A DNA stretch of 64,000 nt from Streptomyces griseoluteus (GCA_000717735.1 JOBE01000020.1:1-64000); one strand, 5' to 3'. Counted from the first letter of the stretch, positions 17,780 to 26,094 are shown. Notes: a model not told the origin generated them from the letters alone. Made by a program: numbers and translations.

Positions 17780-17880
17780 ACGTCCGTTCGATGCCCGAAC
17801 CTGTGGTTTCAGCGTCAGACTACGCCCGGGTTTCCGCAAAGTAAACGGATCCGGGCATTCATACGGGCACGAACGGACAT
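17780..17880. promoter_or_regulatory. Candidate FruR operator pair
   Basis: ACGTCCGTTCGATGCCCG at 17780-17797 recurs in inverted form at 17864-17880 as CGGGCACGAACGGACAT. The first copy overlaps the region just before the fruR start and the second lies 66 bp upstream. GTAAACGGATCCGGGCA between them is related. Spaced half-sites suit looping by a DeoR-family tetramer. This is inference from repetition only. Confidence 0.4.
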
Positions 17881-17903
17881 CAGTTCTGGACGGGTACGCC
17901 GAA

Positions 17904-17941
17904 GGGCCTCGACCCCGGGACGATTCCCGGGGCCGAGGCCC
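17904..17941 (-). terminator. Terminator after the DHA2 exporter gene
   Basis: A 17-bp stem (17904-17920 with 17925-17941, one mismatch, CGAT loop) begins 13 nt after the exporter stop on the minus strand, upstream of the fru promoter region. It should end exporter transcription before fruR. Confidence 0.75.
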
Positions 17942-17953
17942 TCCGAGGGGCAC

Positions 17954-19489
17954 TCAGCGCGTCAGGGCCGGCTCCTTCTCGACCACCACCGCGTCGGCGT
18001 CGGCGTCGCCGCCGCCCTCCAGGTGCTGCTTCGGCTTCGCCGGCAGGGCGAACATCACCAGGAAGATCACCGCGAGCACGCCCGCCGCCCAGCCCAGCGA
18101 GTTCTGGAAGGCGTTCGTGAACGCCGCGCCCACCTCGGCCGGAGCCTTGGCGAGCCGCTCGTCGTCGATCGACCCGAAGAAGACGACCGACACCAGGCCG
18201 AGGCCGAGCGCGTTGCCCATCTGGCCTGTCGTGTTGATCAGGCCCGAGGCCGAACCCGCGTGCTCCTGCGGCACCTCCGAGAGCACCGCGTCCGTCAGCG
18301 GCGCCACGATCAGACCCATGCCCAGGCCCATGACCACCAGCGGCGGGATCATCTGCCAGGACTCGATCCCGGTTCCGTACCGGCCCGCCTCGAAGAGGTA
18401 GAGCAGGACGCCCGCGATCATCGTCAGGGCACCCGCCTGGAGCACCTTCCGGCCGAAGCGCGGCACCAGCTTCTGCACCGAGAGTCCGGCGGCCACCGAC
18501 ACCGCGATCGAGAACGGGACGCCGGTCAGACCCGCCCGCAGCGCGCTCCAACCGAGCCCGATCTGCATGTACAGGGTCCACACCAGGAAGAAGATGCCGA
18601 GCACCACACCGAAGGTCAGCTGAACCGCGATGCCCGCCGCGAAGCTCTTCACCCGGAACAGCGACAGCTCGACGAGCGGCGAGCCGTCCTTCTTCGTCTT
18701 GTACTTCTCGTACGCGACGAGGGCGCCGAAGACGAGCACGCTGCCGGCCATCATCAGGTGGCCCCACAGCGGCCAGTCCAGCTCACGGCCGCGCGTCAGC
18801 GGGTAGATCAGCATCAGCAGCGCGGCCGTCACCAGGAGCACGCCGACCATGTCCAGGCGCAGCGCCTTCGGCGCCTTCGACTCGGTGATGAACTTCCGGC
18901 CCAGGAGCAGGCCCGCGATGCCGACCGGCAGGTTGATCAGGAAGATCGGCCGCCACTCCAGGCCCGCGATGTTCCACTGCGTGAGCAGCGCGCCGAGCAG
19001 CGGGCCCGAGACCGCGCCCAGACCGATGATCGCGCCGAACATCCCGAAGACCTTGCCGCGCTCGTGCGCCGGGAAGGTGACGTGGATGATCGAGAGGACC
19101 TGCGGCACCATCATCGCGGCCGCCGCGCCCTGCAGGAGGCGGGAGGCGACCAGCATCTCCGGGCTCGCCGCGAAGCCGCAGAGCGCGGAGGCGAGGGTGA
19201 AGCCGGCCGTGCCGAGGAGGAAGAGCCGCTTGCGGCCGTAGATGTCACCGAGCCGGCCGCCGGTGATCAGGCCCGCCGCGAAGGCGAGCGCGTACCCGGC
19301 GGTGATCCACTGGATGGCCCCGAAGGAGGCGCCGAGGTCCCGCTCGATGCTGGGAATCGCGATGTTGACGATCGTCGCGTCGACCAGGTCCATGAAGGCG
19401 GCGGTCATGACGATGGCGAGGGCGATCCATCGCCTCTTGTCGCTCGTGTCCTGGGGGGCCGCATCCGTGACGGCTTCGTGTGAACTCAT
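17954..19489 (-). CDS. DHA2-family drug:H+ antiporter (EmrB/QacA type, 14 TM)
   Basis: A 511-aa MFS exporter with 14 predicted helices. Motif A is seen as GRLGDIYGRKRLFLLG and motif C of antiporters as GAIIGLGAVSGPLLGAL; motif D1 near the N-terminus is ATIVNIAIPSIERDLG. The ATG at 19489 is chosen over an upstream extension that would run through the divergent operator. It is divergent from a WYL regulator and the two share an inverted repeat. Substrate unknown; export of a toxic or antibiotic-like compound is inferred from the family and the regulator pairing. Confidence 0.9.
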   Translation of the reverse strand: MSSHEAVTDAAPQDTSDKRRWIALAIVMTAAFMDLVDATIVNIAIPSIERDLGASFGAIQWITAGYALAFAAGLITGGRLGDIYGRKRLFLLGTAGFTLASALCGFAASPEMLVASRLLQGAAAAMMVPQVLSIIHVTFPAHERGKVFGMFGAIIGLGAVSGPLLGALLTQWNIAGLEWRPIFLINLPVGIAGLLLGRKFITESKAPKALRLDMVGVLLVTAALLMLIYPLTRGRELDWPLWGHLMMAGSVLVFGALVAYEKYKTKKDGSPLVELSLFRVKSFAAGIAVQLTFGVVLGIFFLVWTLYMQIGLGWSALRAGLTGVPFSIAVSVAAGLSVQKLVPRFGRKVLQAGALTMIAGVLLYLFEAGRYGTGIESWQMIPPLVVMGLGMGLIVAPLTDAVLSEVPQEHAGSASGLINTTGQMGNALGLGLVSVVFFGSIDDERLAKAPAEVGAAFTNAFQNSLGWAAGVLAVIFLVMFALPAKPKQHLEGGGDADADAVVVEKEPALTR

Positions 19490-19506
19490 ACGAAGAAGAT
19501 AGAAGT

Positions 19507-19533
19507 CATCTAGGCCAGTATGTGTCCTAGATG
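19507..19533. promoter_or_regulatory. Inverted-repeat operator between exporter and WYL regulator
   Basis: CATCTAGG (19507-19514) and CCTAGATG (19526-19533) are perfect inverted arms separated by 11 nt in the short divergent region. A single protein dimer here could control both genes. The right arm contains the ATG at 19531, which argues that the regulator's real start is the ATG at 19552. Confidence 0.6.
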
Positions 19534-19551
19534 AGCCGCATCCTGGAAGAC

Positions 19552-20517
19552 ATGACGGACACCCCGGCACGACTCCTGAATCTGCTCTCGCTCCTCCAGA
19601 CGCCGCGCGAGTGGCCCGGAAGCGAGCTCGCCGAACGGCTCTCGGTCTCCCCGCGCACCATCAGGCGGGACATCGACCGGCTCCGTGACCTCGGCTACCC
19701 CGTCGAGGCGAGCCTCGGCGCCGTCGGCGGCTACCGGCTCGTCGCCGGTACGGCCATGCCGCCGCTCCTCCTCGACGACGAGGAGGCCGTCGCCATCGCG
19801 GTCGGCCTGCGGGCCGGGGCGGGGCACGCCATCGAGGGCGTCGACGAGGCGTCCGTACGGGCCCTGGCCAAGCTGGAACAGGTGCTGCCCGCGCGACTCA
19901 GGCACCGGGTCTCCACCCTCCAGAACGCCACGATCCCGCTCACCCGGGGCGACGGGGCGACGGTCGCCCCCGCCACGCTCACCGCCCTCGCGGGCGCGGT
20001 CACGGGCCGGGAGAAACTGCGCTTCGGCTACCGCGCGGGCGACGGCGCCGAGACGAAACGCCTGGTCGAGCCGTACCGCCTGGTCTCCACCGGGCACCGG
20101 TGGTACCTCGTGGCGTACGACCTGGACCGCGCGGACTGGCGTACGTTCCGGGTGGACCGGGTGAGCGATCCGCTCGCCACCGGCGCCCGCTTCACCCCGC
20201 GTGAGCTTCCGGCGGGCGACGCGGCCCAGCTCCTGGTGCGCTCCATGTCCCGCACCCAGTCCGAACTCGACCTGGACGTCTCTTTCGAGGCCCCGGCCGA
20301 CTTCGTCACCGCCCGCCTCCCCTCCCACCTGGTCCCCACCGAGACGGGCCCGGCCAGCTGCCGCCTGCGCGCCCGCGCGACGGACTCCGTCGAGTGGCTG
20401 GCCCTCCGCCTGGCCCTGGTGGACGCACCCTTCACGATCCACGGCCCCGAGCCGCTGCTCCTGTACGTACGCGACCTGTCGGGAAGGCTGGCGACGGCAA
20501 CGGCGACGAACGGCTGA
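19552..20517 (+). CDS. WYL-domain helix-turn-helix transcriptional regulator
   Basis: A 321-aa regulator. The N-terminal HTH_11 winged helix (WPGSELAERLSVSPRTIRRDIDRL) is followed by GYPVEASLGAVGGYRL and a WYL domain (about 140-220) in which the WYL triad appears as WYLVAYDLDRADWRTFRVDR. A C-terminal WCX extension follows. The ATG at 19552 has GGAAG 4-5 nt upstream; the ATG at 19531 lies inside the operator. WYL proteins bind small ligands or nucleic acids. This one is divergent from a DHA2 exporter and probably controls it in response to the exported compound. Confidence 0.88.
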   Translation: MTDTPARLLNLLSLLQTPREWPGSELAERLSVSPRTIRRDIDRLRDLGYPVEASLGAVGGYRLVAGTAMPPLLLDDEEAVAIAVGLRAGAGHAIEGVDEASVRALAKLEQVLPARLRHRVSTLQNATIPLTRGDGATVAPATLTALAGAVTGREKLRFGYRAGDGAETKRLVEPYRLVSTGHRWYLVAYDLDRADWRTFRVDRVSDPLATGARFTPRELPAGDAAQLLVRSMSRTQSELDLDVSFEAPADFVTARLPSHLVPTETGPASCRLRARATDSVEWLALRLALVDAPFTIHGPEPLLLYVRDLSGRLATATATNG

Positions 20518-20534
20518 CGGGCGCACCTGTGTCC

Positions 20535-20573
20535 CGAAGGGGCCTCGGGGACGGTGTCCCCCGGGCCCCTTCG
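20535..20573 (+). terminator. Terminator of the WYL regulator gene
   Basis: An 18-bp stem with two mismatches (CGAAGGGGCC... paired with ...GGCCCCTTCG, 3-nt loop) lies 17 nt after the WYL stop. Confidence 0.65.
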
Positions 20574-20590
20574 CGTGGCTGCCGGCCGCT

Positions 20591-20630
20591 CTAGGGCCTG
20601 TCCGGCGGATCAGGGCCGGACAGGTCCTAG
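20591..20630 (-). terminator. Terminator of hrdD
   Basis: CTAGGGCCTGTCCGGC and GCCGGACAGGTCCTAG form a 16-bp stem with one mismatch and an 8-nt loop. The outer arm overlaps the hrdD stop codon on the minus strand. Confidence 0.65.
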
Positions 20631-21652
20631 GCCGCCGCGTCGAAGCCCGTGTCGCGGGCCATCTTCTTGAGTTCGAGGAGCGCGTGCTTCTCGATCTGGC
20701 GGATCCGCTCCCGGGTGAGGCCGTGCTCCTTGCCGACCTCGGTCAGCGTCCGCTCGCGCCCGTCCTCGATCCCGTACCGCATGCGGATGATCGACGCGGT
20801 GCGGTGGTCGAGCTTGGCGATGAGGTCGTCGAGCTCCTCGCTGCGCAGCAGCGTGAGCACCGACTGCTCCGGCGAGATCGCCGACGTGTCCTCGAGGAGG
20901 TCGCCGAACTGGGTCTCGCCCTGGTCGTCCACCGACATGTTCAGCGAGACCGGGTCACGCGCCCAGTCCAGGACGTCGACGACCCGCTCGGGCGTCGTGT
21001 CCAGCTCGGCGGCGATCTCCGCGGGCTCGGGCTCGCGCCCGTTCTCCCGGTTGAACTCCCGCTGCACCCGCCGGATCCGGCCCAGCTCCTCCACCAGGTG
21101 GACGGGCAGCCTGATCGTGCGGGACTGGTCCGCGATGGACCGGGTGATGGCCTGGCGGATCCACCACGTGGCGTACGTGGAGAACTTGAAGCCCTTCGCG
21201 TAGTCGAACTTCTCGACCGCGCGCACCAGGCCCGCGTTCCCTTCCTGGATCAGGTCGAGCAGCGGCAGCCCGCTGCGCGGATAGCGCCGGGCCACGGCCA
21301 CCACGAGCCGCAGGTTGGACTTGATGAAGAGGTCCTTGGCACGCTCGCCCTCGGCGACCAGCGCTTCGAGCTCCTCACGGGACGCGCCGCCCGCCTCGCT
21401 CGACCCCGCCGCGGCAGCGGCTGATGTCACAGCGGAGTCGAGTATCTGCTGGGCGTACACGCCCGCCTCGATCGTCTGGGAGAGCTCGACCTCCTTGGCG
21501 GCGTCGAGCAGGGGCGTGCGCGCGATCTCGTCGAGGTACATGCCGACCAGGTCGCGGTCGGCGATCTCCCCGCCCACGGCGCGAACGCTGCTCGCCCGTG
21601 CGGCCCCGCTCTTGGCGGAGGTCTGACGACGGGCGACGGCACGGGTTGCCAT
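20627..21652 (-). CDS. hrdD: Group 2 RNA polymerase sigma factor HrdD
   Basis: A 341-aa sigma-70-family factor. It lacks the long N-terminal region of HrdB. It has region 1.2 (DLVGMYLDEIARTPLLDAAKEVELSQ), region 2 (DLIQEGNAGLVRAVEKFDYAKGFKFSTYATWWIRQAI), region 3 and region 4.2 (RTLTEVGKEHGLTRERIRQIEKHALLELKK). From memory the sequence and length match Streptomyces HrdD, including the C-terminal ARDTGFDAAA. Compared with the S. coelicolor protein as I recall it, a short Ala/Ser insertion lies around residues 70-85. GGGAG sits 5 nt before the ATG at 21652. HrdD is non-essential in S. coelicolor and partly redundant with other Hrd factors. A SigR-type promoter precedes it. Confidence 0.93.
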   Translation of the reverse strand: MATRAVARRQTSAKSGAARASSVRAVGGEIADRDLVGMYLDEIARTPLLDAAKEVELSQTIEAGVYAQQILDSAVTSAAAAAGSSEAGGASREELEALVAEGERAKDLFIKSNLRLVVAVARRYPRSGLPLLDLIQEGNAGLVRAVEKFDYAKGFKFSTYATWWIRQAITRSIADQSRTIRLPVHLVEELGRIRRVQREFNRENGREPEPAEIAAELDTTPERVVDVLDWARDPVSLNMSVDDQGETQFGDLLEDTSAISPEQSVLTLLRSEELDDLIAKLDHRTASIIRMRYGIEDGRERTLTEVGKEHGLTRERIRQIEKHALLELKKMARDTGFDAAA

Positions 21653-21712
21653 GCGTGCTCCCTTGCTGAGTAGGTCGCGACACCCTTCCGGGTGCCCTGC
21701 ATCCGACGGAAA

Positions 21713-21740
21713 CAACGACTGGAATCAGGACAGAATTCCC
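21713..21740 (-). promoter_or_regulatory. SigR-type promoter of hrdD
   Basis: On the minus strand GGGAAT (21740-21735) is followed after exactly 18 nt by GTTG (21716-21713), matching the SigR consensus GGGAAT-N18-GTT. It lies about 60 nt above the hrdD ATG. Control of hrdD by thiol-stress sigma SigR (and by SigE) is established in S. coelicolor. Confidence 0.75.
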
Positions 21741-22036
21741 ACGCGGCACATGGATTTTCGCGATCATGCAGTATCCTGCGCGGCCGCCGACCCCGCAGGC
21801 ATGACTCCGTAACCCACGGAGGTGCAGGTCAGACCGGGCCCGGAGGGTGATCCGGCGCCGCCCGCGGGGCCTCCGACCACACCGTCGGTGAGACCGCGAT
21901 CACATGCGGCGCCGTCCTTTCAGACGCCCGGATGCCGTATGGGGTTGCCCCCGGGGAGGGCGGATCCTCATCGGCCTCTGGGCCTAGGTCGCCGGACCGT
22001 TACGCCGCACCCCCGCCCCGCCCTAGCGTCCTCGGC
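21741..22036. other. Intergenic region between hrdD and the questin-oxidase-like gene
   Basis: Together with the SigR site this makes about 385 nt without a gene between two divergent units. Apart from the hrdD promoter I see no ORF with convincing composition, no strong hairpin and no recognisable riboswitch. Confidence 0.4.
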
Positions 22037-23050
22037 ATGAGCGACGCCACCGGCACCCTCGACGAAGCCCTCGAACGCCTCCACACCACCGGCCCCGAGC
22101 GCGACGGCCGGCTCAGCAACCACGCACCGATGGCCGTGGAAGCCCTGGTGCGCCACGGCCAGGCCCCGGTCGTGCACCGCTGGCTCGACCACTACGCCGA
22201 CAAGCTGGAGGAGCCGCCGCCCCCGTCCCGCCCCGTCACGGCGGACGACTGGCGCGAGGCCCTCGGCGACCCCGCCCGGACCACCGACTGGACCCGCCAC
22301 TTCGGGCGCGAGCTCGACGCGCACCCCTGGCGGGAGGTGCTGGCCGCCTGGTGGCCCCGGCTGCTGCCCGGGATCGCGGGCGGGGCGACGCATCCGGTGA
22401 TCCGTACCGGTCACGCCGTACGGACCCTCCTGGCCTCCGAAGGCCAGGAGTCGGCCCCGCGCCGCGCCGAGCTGGCGCACGCGCTCGGCTACTGGGCGGC
22501 CCGCCACCAGGCGCTGCCCGCGCTCACTCCTCTCGCCGGGGCGCCGACGGCGGCCGCCGCGCTCGACGCCGTACCGCCGGTGCCTGAACAGGCCGGCGGG
22601 ATCCGGGCACGGCTCGATCAGCTGACGGCGTTCCCGCGGTGGGGCGAGGCCCCGGACCCGGACACGGCGAAGGCACGGCTCGCCGAGCTGGTCACGGCGG
22701 CGACGCACCGCTACGCGACGCACGGCCACGGCGAGCCGATCATGCTGGTGCACGCGGCGACCGCGCCGAACGCCGTCCTGCGCACCCTGCCCGCGCTCCC
22801 GCGCGAGCTGTGGGCGCCGAGCCTGGCGGCGGCCTGGGCGGCGGCGGCCGCGGTGACCGCCGCGTACACCCCCGGGGAGGCGGCACCGGTTCCGTCCACG
22901 TCGCTCACCGCCCAGGAGGTCTTCGAGCGGGCGGCGGCGCACGGCGACGACCACACGATCAAGTTCACCGACACGGCGCTCGACGTGGCCGATCCGCTCG
23001 CGCTCGCCGCCGCCGTCCGCTCGATCGAGCTGAACCCGCCGCTCCTCTGA
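22037..23050 (+). CDS. Questin oxidase-like protein (DUF4243)
   Basis: A 337-aa soluble alpha-helical protein. The N-terminal segment LDEALERLHTTGPERDGRLSNHAPMAVEALVRHGQ and HPWREVLAAWWPRLLPGIAGGATHPVIRTGHAVR match the questin oxidase-like (DUF4243) family. Founding fungal members perform Baeyer-Villiger-type ring opening of anthraquinones; bacterial members are uncharacterised. Conserved His and Trp residues in the first half are visible, but no flavin or NAD fold is apparent. It converges with the LigB-type dioxygenase gene 5 nt away. Whether it acts on an aromatic polyketide here is unknown. Confidence 0.82.
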   Translation: MSDATGTLDEALERLHTTGPERDGRLSNHAPMAVEALVRHGQAPVVHRWLDHYADKLEEPPPPSRPVTADDWREALGDPARTTDWTRHFGRELDAHPWREVLAAWWPRLLPGIAGGATHPVIRTGHAVRTLLASEGQESAPRRAELAHALGYWAARHQALPALTPLAGAPTAAAALDAVPPVPEQAGGIRARLDQLTAFPRWGEAPDPDTAKARLAELVTAATHRYATHGHGEPIMLVHAATAPNAVLRTLPALPRELWAPSLAAAWAAAAAVTAAYTPGEAAPVPSTSLTAQEVFERAAAHGDDHTIKFTDTALDVADPLALAAAVRSIELNPPLL

Positions 23051-23055
23051 CGGAC

Positions 23056-23844
23056 TCAGCCGAACTGCACGGACCGCTTCGCGAGCCCCATCCAGAACCC
23101 GTCGATCACCGACCGCTCCGCGTCGAGGTCGCCGGCCGCGTCCGCGGCGCCCATGGTGACGAAGAGGGGGGCGAAGTGCTCCGTACGCGGGTGGGCGAGG
23201 CGGCCCGCGGGCGACTTGTGCGCGAAGTCGAGGAGGGCGTCGACGTCGTGGGCGGCGAGGGCCTCGTGCCCCCAGGCGTCGAACTCGGCGGACCAGCCCG
23301 GCACACCGCCGCCGGTGTGGCGGAGGGCGGCGAGGTTGTGGGTGAAGAAGCCGCTGCCCACGATGAGGACGCCCTCGTCGCGGAGGGGGGCCAGCCTGCG
23401 CCCGATGTCCATGAGCCGGCGCGGGTCCAGGGTGGGCATGGAGATCTGGAGTACGGGGATGTCGGCGCCGGGGAACATCTCGACGAGCGGCACGTAGGCG
23501 CCGTGGTCGAGGCCCCGGTCGGGGATGTCCTGCACGGGGGTGCCCGGCGCGCGGAGCAGCTTGCGGACGGACTCGGCGAGCGCGGGGGCGCCGGGGGCCG
23601 CGTACCGGACGCGGTAGTAGTGCTCGGGGAAGCCCCAGAAGTCGTAGACGAGGGGGACGGTCCCGGTGGCGCCGAGGGCGAGCGGGGCCTCCTCCCAGTG
23701 GGCGGAGACGATGAGGATCGCCGTGGGGCGCGGGAGGTCGGCGGACCAGGCGGCGAGTTCGCCGGGCCAGACGGGGTCGTCGGCGAGCGGCGGGGCGCCG
23801 TGGGAGAGGTAGAGGGCGGGCATCCGTTCGAGCGTGGCGTCCAT
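23056..23844 (-). CDS. LigB-type extradiol dioxygenase (DODA-like)
   Basis: A 262-aa class III ring-cleaving dioxygenase related to plant and E. coli 4,5-DOPA dioxygenase (YgiD). ALYLSHGAPPL gives the first metal histidine, VSAHWEE the second, and GLDHGAYVPL plus GSGFFTHNL complete the active site. It likely opens a catechol with Fe or Zn. The ATG at 23844 is followed by the usual MPALYLSHG opening; an upstream extension would run through the operator. It is divergent from a MarR regulator that probably controls it. Confidence 0.9.
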   Translation of the reverse strand: MDATLERMPALYLSHGAPPLADDPVWPGELAAWSADLPRPTAILIVSAHWEEAPLALGATGTVPLVYDFWGFPEHYYRVRYAAPGAPALAESVRKLLRAPGTPVQDIPDRGLDHGAYVPLVEMFPGADIPVLQISMPTLDPRRLMDIGRRLAPLRDEGVLIVGSGFFTHNLAALRHTGGGVPGWSAEFDAWGHEALAAHDVDALLDFAHKSPAGRLAHPRTEHFAPLFVTMGAADAAGDLDAERSVIDGFWMGLAKRSVQFG

Positions 23845-23872
23845 GGTGGCGACCTCCGGCAACCTCGTAGTC

Positions 23873-23929
23873 CTTGAAACTTCAAGCTCTACGTGCAGAG
23901 TAAACGTACATAGTTCAACTTTCAAGAAC
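23873..23929. promoter_or_regulatory. TTGAA-type operators for the MarR regulator
   Basis: CTTGAA-AC-TTCAAG at 23873-23886 is a perfect inverted repeat. A second cluster at 23913-23929 (GTTCAACTTTCAAGAAC) repeats the TTGAA half-site. Both lie between the divergent dioxygenase and marR genes in locally AT-rich DNA, the expected place for MarR autoregulation. Confidence 0.55.
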
Positions 23930-23939
23930 GAGTCGTACG

Positions 23940-24458
23940 ATGGGACCCATGGGAGACATGACCGACCCGGCCACCGGACCGCGCTGGCTCACCGACGAGG
24001 AACAGGGCACCTGGCGCGCCTATCTGCACGCCACCACGCTCCTGGAGGATCACCTCGACCGCCAGTTGCAGCGCGACGCCGGGATGCCGCACATCTACTA
24101 CGGACTGCTCGTCCAGCTCTCCCAGGCGCCCCGCCGCCGCCTCCGGATGACGGAGCTGGCCAAGGGCGCCAAGATCACCCGCTCCCGGCTCTCCCACGCC
24201 GTCGCCCGTCTGGAGAAGAACGGCTGGGTGCGGCGCGAGAACTGCCCCTCCGACAAGCGCGGCCAGTTCGCCCTCCTCACGGACGAGGGCCTCGAAGTGC
24301 TGCGCAGGACCGCGCCCGGCCATGTGGCGGCCGTACGCCAGGCGATGTTCGACCGCCTCTCCCCCGGCCAGCTGACCCAGCTCGGCGAGATCATGCGCGT
24401 GATGGCCGAGGGCCTCGAACCGGCCGGCCCGGACGCGGACCTGCCCTGGCTCCGCTGA
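23940..24458 (+). CDS. MarR-family transcriptional regulator
   Basis: About 172 aa. The winged helix is visible as LRMTELAKGAKITRSRLSHAVARLEKNGWVRRENCPSDKRGQFALLTDEG, the standard MarR DNA-binding core with the DxR wing. N- and C-terminal helices make the dimer interface. ATGs at 23940, 23949 and 23958 are all possible; none has a clean ribosome site and the transcript may be leaderless. It is divergent from the LigB-type dioxygenase and convergent with the next exporter. Ligand probably a phenolic compound (inference). Confidence 0.88.
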   Translation: MGPMGDMTDPATGPRWLTDEEQGTWRAYLHATTLLEDHLDRQLQRDAGMPHIYYGLLVQLSQAPRRRLRMTELAKGAKITRSRLSHAVARLEKNGWVRRENCPSDKRGQFALLTDEGLEVLRRTAPGHVAAVRQAMFDRLSPGQLTQLGEIMRVMAEGLEPAGPDADLPWLR

Positions 24459-24507
24459 GCACACGGCTCGCGGAACCAGGGCAGGAAGCGCCGGAGGTGG
24501 TACGGGA

Positions 24508-26037
24508 TCAGTGGACGATGACGGGCACCTTCAGCTCGTCGTCGGCTCCCTCGCCGGACCCGGCGACGGCCCCCATGTCCGGCTTGCCGGTGTTGATGAG
24601 CGCGAAGGCGATCGCGGCCGAGACGACCAGGATGCCGACGGCCCACCAGATGGCCGCGGTGTAGCCCTCGACCATGCCCTGGAGCTGGAGCAGCTTCTGC
24701 GCGGCCGGGGTGGTCGCGCCCGCAGCGTTGTCGACCAGGTAGGCGGTGGTCGCCGAGGCGGCGATCGTGTTCAGGAGGGCCGTACCGATGGCGCCGCCGA
24801 CCTGCTGCGAGGTGTTGACCATCGCGGAGGCCACACCGGCGTCCCTCGGGTCCACGCCGAGCGTCGCGAGCGACATGGCCGGCATGAACGCCGTACCCAT
24901 GCCCAGGCCGAGCAGCAGCTGCGCGGGCAGGATCAGACCGGCGTACGAGGTGTCGATCTCCAGCTGGGTGAGGAGCAGCATGCCGAGGCCGGCGGTCAGG
25001 AAGCCGGGGGCCATGAGCAGCCGCGGCGGGACCCGGGTCATCAGCCGCGTACCGATCTGGGTCGAGCCGACGATCATGCCCACGATCATGGGCAGGAACG
25101 CGAAGCCCGTCATGACCGGCGAGTAGCCCTTCACGACCTGCAGGTAGTAGGTCAGGAAGAGGAAGAGGCCGAACATCGAGATGACCGCGAGACCCAGCGA
25201 CAGGTACACGCCGCCGCGGTTGCGGTCGGTCAGGACGCGCAGCGGCAGCAGCGGGGACTTGACCCGCGCCTCGGTGGCCACGAACCCGATGAGCAGCAGC
25301 GCGGAGCCGACGAACAGGCTGATCGTGCCGGCGTCGCTCCAGCCCTCGGACTCGGCACGGGTGAAGCCGTACACGAGCGAGACCAGCCCCAGGGTGGACA
25401 GGATCACGCCGGGGATGTCGAGCGTCGAGCGGTTGCGGCCGCCCGCCGGCTCACGGACGACGAGGTACGCGCCGACGGCGGCGACCACGGCGAACGGGAT
25501 GTTGACGAAGAAGGTCCAGCGCCAGTTCAGGTACTCGGTGAGGAAGCCGCCGAGGATCAGGCCCACGGCGCCGCCACCACCGGCGATGGCACCGTAGATG
25601 CCGAAGGCCTTGGCGCGCTCCTTGGCGTCGGTGAAGGTCACGGCGAGCAGCGAGAGCGCGGCGGGCGCGAGGAGCGCGCCGAAGGCGCCCTGGAGCGCGC
25701 GGGCACCGAGCATCATGGCCTCGCCGGTCGCGGCCCCGCCGAGGGCGGAGGCGGCGGCGAAGCCGATCAGGCCGACGACGAAGGTGCGCTTGCGGCCCCA
25801 CAGGTCGGCGATGCGTCCGCCGAAGAGGAGCAGACCGCCGAAGGCGAGGGCGTAGGCGGTGATGACCCACTGCCGGTTGCCGTCCGATATCCCGAGGTCC
25901 TGCTGGGCGGAGGGCAGCGCGATGTTCACGATCGTCGCGTCGAGCACGACCATCAGCTGGGCGAGGGCGATGAAGACGAGCGCTTTCCAGCGCCCCGGGT
26001 CGGCGTGGGTCACGGTGTGGTCGGGGACTTTCGGCAT
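24508..26037 (-). CDS. DHA2-family drug:H+ antiporter (14 TM)
   Basis: A 509-aa MFS exporter. LDATIVNIALPSAQQDLG (motif D1), GRIADLWGRKRTFVVG (motif A) and GAIAGGGGAVGLILGG (motif C) are clear, with 14 hydrophobic segments. It follows a TetR gene on the same strand by 78 nt and is probably repressed by it. The ATG at 26037 has GAGG about 11 nt upstream, while the GTG at 26049 would have none. It is a different subfamily from the exporter at 18 kb (the two are only distantly similar), so it is not a recent duplicate. Confidence 0.9.
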   Translation of the reverse strand: MPKVPDHTVTHADPGRWKALVFIALAQLMVVLDATIVNIALPSAQQDLGISDGNRQWVITAYALAFGGLLLFGGRIADLWGRKRTFVVGLIGFAAASALGGAATGEAMMLGARALQGAFGALLAPAALSLLAVTFTDAKERAKAFGIYGAIAGGGGAVGLILGGFLTEYLNWRWTFFVNIPFAVVAAVGAYLVVREPAGGRNRSTLDIPGVILSTLGLVSLVYGFTRAESEGWSDAGTISLFVGSALLLIGFVATEARVKSPLLPLRVLTDRNRGGVYLSLGLAVISMFGLFLFLTYYLQVVKGYSPVMTGFAFLPMIVGMIVGSTQIGTRLMTRVPPRLLMAPGFLTAGLGMLLLTQLEIDTSYAGLILPAQLLLGLGMGTAFMPAMSLATLGVDPRDAGVASAMVNTSQQVGGAIGTALLNTIAASATTAYLVDNAAGATTPAAQKLLQLQGMVEGYTAAIWWAVGILVVSAAIAFALINTGKPDMGAVAGSGEGADDELKVPVIVH

Positions 26038-26077
26038 GGGGGTAGCCACCTCTTGGCGCGTACTGGCTGAAAAAGGA

Positions 26078-26094
26078 CGTAAAGGGTTACGTAA
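26078..26094 (-). promoter_or_regulatory. Candidate TetR operator before the exporter gene
   Basis: CGTAAAGGGTTACG (26078-26091) is an inverted repeat with CGTAA/TTACG arms, overlapping the perfect palindrome TTACGTAA (26087-26094). It sits between tetR and the exporter in otherwise GC-rich DNA. Binding by the adjacent TetR protein is inference. Confidence 0.5.
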
